The notes under the pieces are model-generated. The model ran no database searches. It was given only the letters and a program-made list of their open reading frames with translations, and had not been told where the DNA came from. A stretch of DNA of 64,000 bases from positions 3,123,501-3,187,500 of the forward strand of contig NC_018645.1 of NCBI RefSeq assembly GCF_000307105.1, read 5' to 3'. The position numbers were made by a program, and so were the translations under genes. The DNA comes from Desulfobacula toluolica Tol2. GTDB taxonomy: Bacteria; Desulfobacterota; Desulfobacteria; Desulfobacterales; Desulfobacteraceae. Positions 18,814 through 27,355 of the stretch are shown piece after piece. How positions within the stretch are numbered: position 1 is the first letter of the stretch; each line of letters begins with the position of its first letter.

Positions 18814-19999
18814 AATGAAAAAGCTGCATAGACTCCTGGTAATGGCAGTTGTCCTGCTTTCATTGACAGGCACTGCCTTTTCCCAACAAAAGAATGCTGT
18901 TATGGTAACGGATTTCAGGGGCAAATCCATTGAGATCCCGTGCCGGATCAACCGGGTGGTCAACATTGATGACGGCATGATCGAAGCTGTCATGACCCGG
19001 CTGGGTGTGGTAAAAAAAATTGTGGGCATTGGATCTGCCTGTCTTCCGAAAATATGGTCCTATTCCTTTCCCACCATGGGCAGCAAGACCTATGAATACC
19101 GGGACGGAATGAATCCGGTGACCCATCTCAACCCCTGGCTCATGGACTTGCCCCTGGTGTCAAGATACGGAGCAGGCATTAATTATGAAAAAATTGCCGA
19201 TCTGAATCCCGACCTGATCCTTATCCGTACCGGCTCATGCTCCCTTTCAGCTGCGGAGGATATCCTGGGAAAAAGCATCTCCCTGCTGGAATCCTTAAAC
19301 ATCCCCCTGGTGGTCCTGAAGGGACCCAACACCTTTGACCGACCGGACATTGTGACCATCAGCAATGAAATCAAATTATTGGGACAGGTGTTCCAAAAGC
19401 AGGAAGAGGCTGAAAAACTGGCCGATTACCTTGAAAGTTGTGTGGAGATGGTCAGGAAACGAACTGTAGACATCAAGCCCTTAAACCGGAAAAAACTGCT
19501 GTTGCTGGGACTTTCTCCCAAAGCCAGAAGTCAGGGCGGGGCAGGCCATGTCAAAGGAATCGATACCATTCAGACCTATTTTCTCAAAAATTTTATCCAT
19601 GCTGAAAATGCCTATGACAGCAAAGGGGCCTGGAATATCCTTAATACGGAAAAGATTCTTTCCCTTGATCCGGATGTGATCGTACTGGTCACTTCCTGGG
19701 GATATCATCCGCCTTCAGAGCTTTATGAAGCCCCCTATTACCAGGATCTGAAAGACATGAGAGCAGTCCGTAACAGGACAGTCTGCGCCCTGCCCTGGAC
19801 TCCCTGCAATTGTGAAAAAAGACTGGAATATCCCATTGATGTCATGGTCATGGCCAAGGCAGCCTACCCGGAAAAATTTAAAGACATCCGGCTTGAACAA
19901 TGGCTTGTGGAATTTTATCAGAATGTTTATCAGGTTAATGTTAAAACCGCCAAAGAACTCAGGTCCTGCCAGTGGATGGACTGGACCTGTAAGGAGTGA
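18779..19999 (+). CDS. ABC-type periplasmic binding protein, FecB/BtuF-like
   Basis: 406 residues (394 if the ATG at 18815 is used). The first ATG follows GAAGGA at a good distance; the second lies inside a 16-bp direct repeat, ATGAAAAAGCTGCATA, at 18779-18794 and 18815-18830. A signal peptide (LLVMAVVLLSLTGTAFSQ) leads to a two-lobed helical-backbone receptor with NYEKIADLNPDLILIRTG and LDPDVIVLV, as in iron-siderophore, cobalamin and related metal-complex receptors. Unusual cysteines sit in TPCNCEK and near the C-terminus (SCQWMDWTCKE). No permease or ATPase is adjacent, so it must use an unlinked transporter. Ligand unknown; a metal or metallophore is inferred. Confidence 0.8.
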   Translation: MKKLHTIKKRYKMKKLHRLLVMAVVLLSLTGTAFSQQKNAVMVTDFRGKSIEIPCRINRVVNIDDGMIEAVMTRLGVVKKIVGIGSACLPKIWSYSFPTMGSKTYEYRDGMNPVTHLNPWLMDLPLVSRYGAGINYEKIADLNPDLILIRTGSCSLSAAEDILGKSISLLESLNIPLVVLKGPNTFDRPDIVTISNEIKLLGQVFQKQEEAEKLADYLESCVEMVRKRTVDIKPLNRKKLLLLGLSPKARSQGGAGHVKGIDTIQTYFLKNFIHAENAYDSKGAWNILNTEKILSLDPDVIVLVTSWGYHPPSELYEAPYYQDLKDMRAVRNRTVCALPWTPCNCEKRLEYPIDVMVMAKAAYPEKFKDIRLEQWLVEFYQNVYQVNVKTAKELRSCQWMDWTCKE

Positions 20000-20002
20000 C
20001 AA

Positions 20003-20662
20003 ATGGATACAGACGTGCAAGATATGACCAGAAAAGCCTTTTTCAATGAAAGAGCCGATACCTGGCTGGATAAATTTTACAAAGATCCTGAGACCGGAAT
20101 CCATGGCCGGCATTCAGAAAAGATAGAGAAAATCATTTCAAGTCTCAATATTGAGCCGGACCATAAGGTATTGGATGTGGGATGCGGCAGCGGGGTTCTG
20201 GTTCCCTATATCCTGAGCCGACTTTCTTCAAAAGGCAGGCTTTTTGAAGTGGATTATGCCGAAAAAATGATAACTAAAAACCGGAAGGTCCATGGGGATG
20301 ACAGGATCACCTTTGTCTGTTCGGATGTCATGGACCTGCCTCTTGAGATTGCCGGTTTTAATTCAATTATCTGTTTTGCCTGTTTTCCCCATTTCCGGAA
20401 CCAGAAAGCAGCTTTGGGAAAACTTGCAGGAATTTTAAAGCCAAACGGTATTCTGACCATTGCCCATCTTCTGTCGGCAAAAGAGATTGCCGATCACCAT
20501 GACGGGGAAAGCGCTGTGTCAAGGGACAGGCTCCCAGTGAAACATGAGATGGAAAATTTTTGTGAGCAGTGCGGCCTTGGCATCATGGAATTCACGGATG
20601 AACCCGGCCGATACCTTTTGTCGGCAAAAAAAGCGGCGCTAAAAATAAAGGTCAGCATATAA
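20003..20662 (+). CDS. Class I SAM-dependent methyltransferase, operon gene 3
   Basis: 219 residues. AGGAG lies about 6 nt before the ATG at 20003, 3 nt after the binding-protein stop, so it is in the same operon. Methyltransf_11/25-type fold: motif I VLDVGCGSGVLVPYI, motif II FEVDYAEKM, motif III VCSDVMDLPL, and HFRNQKAALGKLAGILKPNGILTI. N-terminus (RKAFFNERADTWLDKFY) is usual for the family. Substrate not predictable; it shares no close similarity with the operon's first methyltransferase apart from the SAM fold. Confidence 0.78.
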   Translation: MDTDVQDMTRKAFFNERADTWLDKFYKDPETGIHGRHSEKIEKIISSLNIEPDHKVLDVGCGSGVLVPYILSRLSSKGRLFEVDYAEKMITKNRKVHGDDRITFVCSDVMDLPLEIAGFNSIICFACFPHFRNQKAALGKLAGILKPNGILTIAHLLSAKEIADHHDGESAVSRDRLPVKHEMENFCEQCGLGIMEFTDEPGRYLLSAKKAALKIKVSI

Positions 20663-20856
20663 AATAATCAGATAAAGGGGGAAAACAGGTGTTGATCCTG
20701 CAAAGATACTGAACACCTGTTTTCCCGTGCCCTCCAGGGGAGGAGAATCAAGCATACCAGCAACCCTCCTTTCCTGTCAATCGGGCCTTTTAAAAACCAT
20801 GGGGGATATCACCCCAAACGGAGGAGTGCCTCCAAAAAAAGGAAAGGATAAAATCT
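20663..20856 (+). promoter_or_regulatory. Structured leader before the TonB receptor
   Basis: GGGAAAACAGGTGTT (20679-20693) and AACACCTGTTTTCCC (20712-20726) form a perfect 15-bp hairpin with an 18-nt loop. Further downstream are TGGGG/CCCCA around GATATCA-like sequence (20800-20816) and GGAGG-AGTG-CCTCC (20820-20833), then AGGAAAGG about 9 nt before the ATG. It could be terminator plus new promoter, an operator, or a cis-regulatory RNA. I could not match it to the cobalamin, TPP or Moco riboswitch consensus. Confidence 0.45.
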
Positions 20857-22956
20857 ATGAATGTTTGTAAACCCTTGCACAACTTATGGGGTTGTATGAT
20901 TCTGGCAGGTTTTCTGATGTGCCAGGCCATGACTGCAAATGCCGGAGAAACAGAAAATCAGGCGGTGAACCTGGGTGAAATAACGGTCATGGCAGCCCAG
21001 CCGGGTGTTGAAATCACATCGGGAAAAACCGTGATCACCATGGACAAATTTATCAAACCGGGCTCTTTAACGACCTTAAATGATGTACTCACAGAAATCG
21101 GAGGAGTGGATGTACAGCGAAGCAATGCCCTGATGGCCGGCCCCGGGGATGAGGTTTCCATCCGGGGACTGAATGAAGGACGGCTGGTAATCGAAATTGA
21201 CGGCAGGCGGATCAACCAGACCGGTCACATGGGACGATATATTGTTGACTGGTCCACCCTGACTTTGGACGATGTGGACCGGATCGAAATTATCAGAGGC
21301 GGTCATTCAGTGCTTCACCCCTTTGCCATCGGCGGTGTCATCAATATTATCACCAAAAAAGGCGGGGGCGGAGAAAAGATAGCCAAAGGCAAGGTCAGGG
21401 CAGGATATGGCCGTTATGACACCTGGAATACGGCTGCATCCATTGACGGCAGTGCCGGTAAACATACGGATTTCCATTTTTCCGGGGCCAAACAGGAGAG
21501 TGACGGATACCTGAAAAATAATTTTCAAAAGACCAAATCCTTTAACGGACATCTGGACTTTCATCTGCCCAGTGAGATCGGTCTTGAGCTGGGTGTGAAA
21601 TATTCCGAGGTTGACTACGGCATGCCGGTTATCAATGATCCCAATGATTTCAATTCAGGGGTGGCAGCACTTTATGATCCTGACTATCCTGTTTTCAGCA
21701 GGTCCAGGGACCAGCTGCGCCACCTGAACTGGCCCCAGCTGCCAGGTTCGGATACGCCTGAATGGGAAAAGCATACCACTTATCTGGATGCCATATTCAG
21801 AATTCCGGCAGGTCCGGGAAAGATAAAAGTTCACGGTTTCATGACTGATGGACGCCGATGGACCAGACTTTACGACAAAAGCGGAACATTTTCCCGGGAC
21901 CAGTTCATGGATGACCGGACCCAGGGAATGATCCTTGAATATGGAGATGTCAGACTTTTTGACAACCATGTTTTCACCTTTGGCCTGGAATACCAGGAAC
22001 TGGGTCAGCCTTCGGGCACCAGGGCCATTTATAAGGTTAAATCCGGGTATCTCCAGGATATCATCACCCTGGGGCCCAAATGGACCCTGACCCCCGGGGT
22101 CAGGTATTACCAGGTGGACAAGGCAACCTATTATTCCTGGATGGAAATGGGGTATGCGGCCATGCCACCGGGATGGCCTTTCAGTGTTCCCAACAGCGGG
22201 AAAACCGAAACTGACTCGGACTTTTTCCCCAGTCTGAAGGTGGATTATAAAGCCACACAGGATACCACCCTTTATGCTGCAGCCAGCCGGTCATACCGGC
22301 TGCCCTGCCCCTGAGATTATTATTGGTGGGCGCGGTGCGCCTCCGAAACCAATACCTCTCTGGAACCTGAAACCGCCATGGAATATGAAATCGGGGTGGT
22401 TCATAATTTTGACAAAATAAGCCTCAGGGCTGCAACCTGGTATTATGATATCAAAGATTTTATAAATGATAACGGCATTACGTCACCCGGATCAGGAGCA
22501 GGTTCCAATTGCCTGTACAATATTGACCATCTGGAACTCTCTGGTTTTGAACTGGAAGCAGCTATTGAATTTTCAAAAAAATTAAGAGCCACTGCAGCCT
22601 ATGTATTCCAGGAATATAAAGTGGCACAGACCGGCAATGAACAGGACTGGACTTATTATCTGCCTGCCACCCTTCCCAAGCACAAGGTAAAGGTCATGGG
22701 GAAATATGAAATCATTCCTCAAGGATGGCTCCAGGTCAGTGCAAAATATGTCGGAGCAAGGGATGCCCAGAAAGGCGATGAACTTGAGGATTATATTGTC
22801 TGTGATGCCGGTTTTGAAAAAAAATTCAAATTTAACGGCCTGAATTATACTTTGAATCTTTTTGTCAATAATTTAACCGGAACCAATTACCAGGAGATCA
22901 GCGGATACAGCATGCCCAAACAGGTGTGGGGTTTTATGATGGGGCTTGAGTTTTAA
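20857..22956 (+). CDS. TonB-dependent receptor with one in-frame TGA (candidate selenoprotein)
   Basis: 699 codons in one frame, interrupted only by TGA at 22312-22314 (codon 486). Signal peptide to about residue 29, a short N-terminal extension, plug domain (about 50-165: VDVQRSNALMAGPGDEVSIRGLNEGR, IEIIRGGHS...GGVINIITKKG), then a beta-barrel ending in KQVWGFMMGLEF with terminal Phe, as outer-membrane barrels require. The reading frame on both sides of the TGA is conserved barrel sequence (SYRLPCP, TGA, DYYWWARCASETN), with a typical LEPETAMEYEIGV following. Either Sec is inserted, the gene carries a nonsense mutation, or the base call is wrong. It imports a large ligand, likely a metal complex, with the adjacent binding protein. 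Confidence 0.8.
22322..22353 (+). other. SECIS-like hairpin downstream of the in-frame TGA
   Basis: ATTGGT (22322-22327) pairs with ACCAAT (22348-22353), and GGCGC (22329-22333) pairs with GCGCC (22337-22341) around a GGT apical loop (22334-22336). The loop starts 19 nt after the TGA. Bacterial SECIS elements sit within the coding sequence directly after the UGA, with a short stem and a G/U-containing apical loop at about this distance. The bulged U of the E. coli element is not clearly present. Confidence 0.45.
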
Positions 22957-22965
22957 TACAATAGG

Positions 22966-23131
22966 GGCTTATGTTGGATTTCGGGATCTTGATATGGCAA
23001 ACGTCAGTTTTGAATTTTCCAATCCATGACCGGAATCCAACAACTGCATGTAAATACAAAGGGTTTGATGGATGATGCCCAATGTTATGCATGTAAAGAG
23101 TGCGAAAAACGTTTCGATGATCTTGCAGGTA
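22966..23131 (+). pseudogene. Decayed, internally deleted IS1595-family remnant
   Basis: GGGGCTTATGTTGGATTTCGGG and the following sequence match the left end of the IS1595 element at 44580, then CAACTGCATGTAAATACAAAGGGTTTGATGGATGATG matches its transposase start, and TGTAAAGAGTGCGAAAAACG matches the zinc-ribbon region after a large deletion. Only about 165 bp survive. The following 23132-23314 shows no gene and presumably holds the promoter of the CHASE2 gene. Confidence 0.65.
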
Positions 23132-23314
23132 CATTTTTTTTATACAACACTATATTTTTATTGACTATTTTAAAATAAATACCTAATCTTCTTTTGATGC
23201 TGAGCTGTTTTTGCTTGCAACTTAATCAATCAAAAAACTCTTTCTCAAATCTGCGAAATATCCGTTGTATCTCCGAAGTCCAATATTAAAGGAACAATGA
23301 GGCAGAGGTCATAG

Positions 23315-23620
23315 ATGGGGAAAAAAATCCGATCTTTTAAAAGGATTATCACCTTTTTTCATCAGTTCGTAAACCGAACCCGGACATTAAGAGGAAATGT
23401 TTTTCGAAAACTAAAATATTTCGGCAGGTGTTCCCGGATAAGAGTGTTCGCTGGTGCTTCTTATATAAAGAAGTGGATGATAAAAGTTGTTTTCAATATC
23501 TGTAATACAGTCTTCAGCAAAGCTTTTCTACTGAAATCCGTTATCACCTTATGCATAGGGTTATCGATCATCGTAATTCGAATTGAACAACCGGTATTTG
23601 TATATACTGAAAACATATGA
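23315..23620 (+). CDS. N-terminal segment of the CHASE2 protein (before in-frame TGA)
   Basis: 101 residues, very basic, ending with one TM helix (FLLKSVITLCIGLSIIVIRI) and stopping at TGA 23618-23620. The next CHASE2 frame is the same frame and begins two codons later, so this is likely the membrane-anchored N-terminus of the same protein. CHASE2 domains are normally preceded by such a TM helix. AGAGG lies 6-7 nt before the ATG at 23315. Whether the TGA is a nonsense mutation, sequencing error or recoded is open. Confidence 0.5.
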   Translation: MGKKIRSFKRIITFFHQFVNRTRTLRGNVFRKLKYFGRCSRIRVFAGASYIKKWMIKVVFNICNTVFSKAFLLKSVITLCIGLSIIVIRIEQPVFVYTENI

Positions 23621-23626
23621 AGCCAT

Positions 23627-24814
23627 TTGCGTGCATGGATTCGGCATAAAGAAGATTCCTTCATAGACTGGACGATGAAAATGTACGAAGGCGTCACACT
23701 TAAGGATGAAAAAAAAGAAAATGCCATTGTGTGGCTGAATATTGACAACGACACCTATGAAGATAAAAAATGGAACAACCTTTTTTTTACTCCTCGGGAC
23801 CAGCTTAAAGAACTTATTAAATTTTCTGTGAAGGAAGGTGCAGACATAGTCATAGTCGATGTCAATTTTGGTTATACCGTTGGTCCTGAGAGCAGTAATG
23901 ATTATAAGACAGGAGATGAGGATTTTAAAAAATTTCTTGAAACATATTCTCAAAAATCCGGCCGCAAAGCTAAAATCATTCTTGCAGGCACTTTTGATTA
24001 CAATGAAACCTATAGATGTGTTGAAAAACGGGAATCTTTTCTTGATGAAGTGGTTTTTGGTGATATCTATTGGGGCGATCCCATGTTTCATGTGGAAGAA
24101 GATGGTACGATACGGCGATTCCAATTATGGGAACCAATATGTTCAACAAAAAGTGGCCAGGTTATTCCATCTATTCCATTACTCATCAAAATTTTGAAGA
24201 ATACCGAGGAGTCAATAAAAAAAGGATCTAATTTACATGATTTTTCTCCAGATTGTCTTAAGATAAAGCTTACCGATAAAGAAATTCGCAAGCGTATCAT
24301 CTATAGCATGCCATGGAAACCTGGAAAAAAAGATCCTGTTGAAACTTCAGAATTCTTAAAGGTTATCTCAGCTGGTAAGACTTGTGATTGCAAGGCAGAA
24401 GACATAAAGGGCAAAATCGTGATGATTGGCGGAAGTCATGATGATTGCCAAGATTTTTGTAAAACCCCTTTGGGTTGGATGCCGGGATCTTTGGTCATTA
24501 TCAATGCCATACACTCATTATTACATTTTGATGAAAATAAAGAAGGCTTGTGTTGGTGGAAAAAAATAAGCATTTTTACTCTGTTTGTGATTATTATATC
24601 CTTTTTTTTTACTCGATTCGATTCTTTTAAAGCATGCATTCTCTCTAATATGGCAATTGTCGTTATTCTATTATTCTTAATGATTCTCTTTCCAACTCGC
24701 CTCTTTCTCCTTAGCCCCGACGTTTTGTACAGTTTCGTTATGCCCTGGATTATTGTTAATATTTTGAATAGCCTGCTTTGCTTTAAAGATTTTATTTTTA
24801 GATCTGGAGATTGA
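23627..24814 (+). CDS. CHASE2-domain extracytoplasmic sensor protein
   Basis: 395 codons starting from a TTG if translated alone; more likely the continuation of the frame starting at 23315 (500 residues in all). The CHASE2 domain (about 30-290) shows AIVWLNIDNDTYEDKKW, ADIVIVDVNF, IRRFQLWEPI and the C-terminal GKIVMIGGSHDD...TPLGWMPGSLVIINAIHSLL. Two or three TM helices follow (about 305-385). There is no kinase or cyclase output domain, so it must act through partners, presumably the secreted protein and CHAT protease encoded next. CHASE2 is predicted to sense extracytoplasmic signals. Confidence 0.75.
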   Translation: MRAWIRHKEDSFIDWTMKMYEGVTLKDEKKENAIVWLNIDNDTYEDKKWNNLFFTPRDQLKELIKFSVKEGADIVIVDVNFGYTVGPESSNDYKTGDEDFKKFLETYSQKSGRKAKIILAGTFDYNETYRCVEKRESFLDEVVFGDIYWGDPMFHVEEDGTIRRFQLWEPICSTKSGQVIPSIPLLIKILKNTEESIKKGSNLHDFSPDCLKIKLTDKEIRKRIIYSMPWKPGKKDPVETSEFLKVISAGKTCDCKAEDIKGKIVMIGGSHDDCQDFCKTPLGWMPGSLVIINAIHSLLHFDENKEGLCWWKKISIFTLFVIIISFFFTRFDSFKACILSNMAIVVILLFLMILFPTRLFLLSPDVLYSFVMPWIIVNILNSLLCFKDFIFRSGD

Positions 24815-24820
24815 TAAATC

Positions 24821-25579
24821 ATGAAACTGAAAAATAAATATTCGATTTTATGGACGGCAACGATCATGTTCGCAATAATTGCGGTATCTGTCTACGCTAA
24901 TTTAGCAGAAAATGAAAAAAGCAAAGAAACGGTTACACTATGGGATAATAAAGTTATTAAAAACATATCACCAAAATTGGAAAATATATGTAAATGGATA
25001 ACATATTTTTTGACCGAACGTCATCAGTATGAAAAACAATGTGTTAGGAAGCACCTGTATGTAAGAAACGATGGAAATGGGATATTGTCCATTCCGCTGC
25101 TGGAAGGGCCAAAGATGTTAACATCGGGAACAAGGCCATTTTATTTAACTTGGCAAGGCGGTAAACCAGCGTATCAAATTCGGCTATATCACCAATATGA
25201 ACGCAGGCCCTTTATTATTCAAAAGCTGGTCGAAAATAACCTAAAGATAGATAATATCATCCTTTCACAAGGCAATTACATTATAAAAATAGAAGATGCC
25301 GAAAATAGAAAACTAAAAAAAGAATTTACCGTGGTAAACCCGAATCTGCTGCCGTGCATGCCTGACGAAGACAGACTCAGACAAAGCGGCCTGAACAAAG
25401 CCGCAAAAATTACCCTGTATGCCGCCTGGCTGGCTGCTCAAAATGATGGGAAATGGATATTCGAAAGTTATCAACGAATTGCAGGAATCACCGGCGATTA
25501 CTACCCCGCATCCCTGTTGTGCAATGCCTTGGCTGAAGGTCAACGACCTGCTCTATTCCAGGGGATGAACAATGAGTAG
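24821..25579 (+). CDS. Exported protein of the CHASE2/CHAT module, unknown function
   Basis: 252 residues starting 6 nt after the CHASE2 stop. An N-terminal signal/anchor (ILWTATIMFAIIAVSVYANLA) is followed by a beta-rich domain (about 80-170: FYLTWQGGKPAYQIRLYHQ, NIILSQGNYIIKIEDAENRKLKKEF) and a helical tail (about 180-250). I do not recognise a named family; similar middle proteins occur in CHASE2/CHAT operons. The end (GMNNE, TAG) overlapped the original ATG of the CHAT gene (25572) by eight bases before IS insertion. Confidence 0.6.
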   Translation: MKLKNKYSILWTATIMFAIIAVSVYANLAENEKSKETVTLWDNKVIKNISPKLENICKWITYFLTERHQYEKQCVRKHLYVRNDGNGILSIPLLEGPKMLTSGTRPFYLTWQGGKPAYQIRLYHQYERRPFIIQKLVENNLKIDNIILSQGNYIIKIEDAENRKLKKEFTVVNPNLLPCMPDEDRLRQSGLNKAAKITLYAAWLAAQNDGKWIFESYQRIAGITGDYYPASLLCNALAEGQRPALFQGMNNE

Positions 25580-25591
25580 TCAATACGCATT
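25572..25591 (+). pseudogene. Displaced first codons of the CHAT gene
   Basis: ATG AGT AGT CAA TAC GCA followed by the target duplication AATACGCATT (25582-25591). Removing the insertion 25592-28388 plus one duplication copy joins MSSQYA to LNNDIKTLPLF in one frame. This restores an ATG start overlapping the upstream stop, a common operon arrangement. Confidence 0.7.
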
Positions 25592-25727
25592 CAATGTCAT
25601 AAAGTTAAGGAAATAACATAATCCTTTGATTTCATTGGTCTTTATGATACTTTAATAGTGATTATGCCATGATAATGATATGTAGAAAAGGAGATAAAAA
25701 TGTTAAAAAATTTTCAAGAAAAGTCTA

Positions 25728-26037
25728 ATGCTGGCATGGAACCTGCATTTCCATATTTGTGCCAAGCTTATCGAATTTTTGAAAAATATTTTATATTCGG
25801 AAGATTTTGTTAATCGAAACAAAAAATCACCCAAAGACTTTACAAGAAAACGAATTCTAACCTTTCAAACACTTATTCTTTACTTCATAAACTTGCCAAA
25901 GGGCTCATATCAGGATGAATTGGATCACTTCTTCAAGGCTTTATTTAAATCAGAGGTTGCGGTCGCAATGGTATCCAAAATGGCATTATCCCTTGCGCGA
26001 AAAAAACTAAAATATTCTGCTTTTATTGAATTGAACC
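25728..26037 (+). pseudogene. Outer IS4-type transposase, N-terminal part
   Basis: ICAKLIEFLKNIL...NRNKKSPKDFTRKRILTFQTLILYFINLPKGSYQDELDHFF is the typical N-terminal region of IS4-type transposases. The frame is cut at codon SAFIELN by the inner IS. A well-placed RBS (AAAAGGAGATAAAA) precedes an ATG at 25700 in another frame, so the native start may be 25700 with a frameshift between; the ATG at 25728 lacks an RBS. Confidence 0.6.
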
Positions 26038-27353
26038 CAGTGATGTCCGGTTAGTTTTTTGCATGAAAAAAAGTTCGATTTTATAGCCAATATTGTCGTT
26101 TTTTTGTTGACAAATGTGCGCAAAAATTTTGGCGTGCCTTGAAAAAATTTAATTTTCAAGGAGACCCAACATGGCGCATATCTCAATCCCTAAACATAAA
26201 ATTCAGTCCCTGACTTTTGACAAGTTCAAGTTCCCTTTGGTAAAGTTGCTCACACTTGCACCCGAACTACACTCACGAGGAGACCGTCCATTAAAAATGA
26301 CCTTTGAAGATCAATTAAACGCTCTGGTATACTTCCACCTCCAAGAGCACAAATCCGCCCGACATCTGATTCAAGATCTGGATGAAAATGAATTTGCCAA
26401 ACAAAACATCGCTCCCGATGGTGGAATTAGCAGAAGTAGCTTCTCTGAAATAATAAATGGACGGGGCCTTGAGCAATTACAGTTCATCTTCGAAAATCTC
26501 TATAACCAGGCAGTGGGCGTGCTACCAAAAGCTCACGCTGAATTAGGTGATTTAGTCTCTATTGATGGCAGTTTGATTGATGCTGTACTCTCAATGCACT
26601 GGGCTGACTACAGAAAAAATTCTAAAAAGGCCAAAGCGCATTGTGGATTTGATATCAATCACGGCATTCCAAATAAAATATTCCTGACTGAAGGTAACGG
26701 CGGAGAGCGCCCTTTTGTGAGCCGCATCCTTTCTAAAGGGCAAACTGGTGTCATGGACCGGGGTTATCAATCTCATAAAGATTTTGATCTCCTCCAGGAA
26801 GAGAGCAAACACTTTGTCTGCCGTATTAAAGCAAGAACAACCAGGACAATAGTTAAACAAAATGCTATCAAACCCGACAGCCATGTATTCTATGATGCCG
26901 CAACGCTGCTTGGCACACCAAATCAAAACCAGACAAAAAATCCAGTACGGGTGGTCGGCTATGAGATTTCCGGGGTTAAATATTATGTTGCAACAGACCG
27001 ACATGATTTAACGGCGGAACAAGTGGCAAGTGTTTATAAACTCAGGTGGACCATTGAAAATTTTTTCAAATGGTGGAAAGAACACTTAAAAGTTTACCAT
27101 CTCATAGCCCGCAGTGAGTATGGTCTCATGGTTCAGATACTCGGAGGCCTTATCACATATTTACTGATGGCCATATACTGCCAGGAACAGTTTAATGAAA
27201 AAGTATCAATCAAAAGGGTCCGGCAATTGAGGACCACAATTTTGAACGAACTGATGAATGGCCAGAATCTGGACCGGGGTAATTCCAATGGGAACAATAT
27301 TGTCAAAGATCAAAAAAATTTAAAGCAAGCAAAAACCTAACCGGACATCACTG
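26038..27353 (+). mobile_element. IS4-type element nested in the outer IS
   Basis: Perfect 17-bp inverted repeats CAGTGATGTCCGGTTAG (26038-26054) and CTAACCGGACATCACTG (27337-27353), flanked by the 9-bp direct repeat AATTGAACC (26029-26037 and 27354-27362). Excision restores the outer transposase frame (AFIELN-QHLFNFF). It is 1316 bp and its single gene is intact, so this is the most recent insertion at the locus. Confidence 0.93.
26171..27340 (+). CDS. IS4-family transposase of the nested element
   Basis: 389 residues. An N-terminal helical domain (DUF4372-like: FPLVKLLTLAPELHSRGDRPLKMT) precedes the DDE core: first Asp in LVSIDGSLID, second in GVMDRGYQSHKDFD, and the YREK-type Glu region in YKLRWTIENFFKWWKEHLKV. 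AAGGAG (about 8 nt upstream) precedes the ATG at 26171. All catalytic blocks are present and the frame is complete, so it is likely active. Confidence 0.88.
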   Translation: MAHISIPKHKIQSLTFDKFKFPLVKLLTLAPELHSRGDRPLKMTFEDQLNALVYFHLQEHKSARHLIQDLDENEFAKQNIAPDGGISRSSFSEIINGRGLEQLQFIFENLYNQAVGVLPKAHAELGDLVSIDGSLIDAVLSMHWADYRKNSKKAKAHCGFDINHGIPNKIFLTEGNGGERPFVSRILSKGQTGVMDRGYQSHKDFDLLQEESKHFVCRIKARTTRTIVKQNAIKPDSHVFYDAATLLGTPNQNQTKNPVRVVGYEISGVKYYVATDRHDLTAEQVASVYKLRWTIENFFKWWKEHLKVYHLIARSEYGLMVQILGGLITYLLMAIYCQEQFNEKVSIKRVRQLRTTILNELMNGQNLDRGNSNGNNIVKDQKNLKQAKT

Positions 27354-27355
27354 AA

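Noticed and set aside
20663-20856. Cobalamin riboswitch before the TonB receptor
   Set aside because: The B12-box (GCC-ACTG / AGCCAGGAGACC-like) and other core segments are not present; only simple hairpins are visible.
22312-22314. TGA read as tryptophan (alternative genetic code)
   Set aside because: Many genes in the window end with TGA at conserved C-termini, so TGA is a normal stop here.
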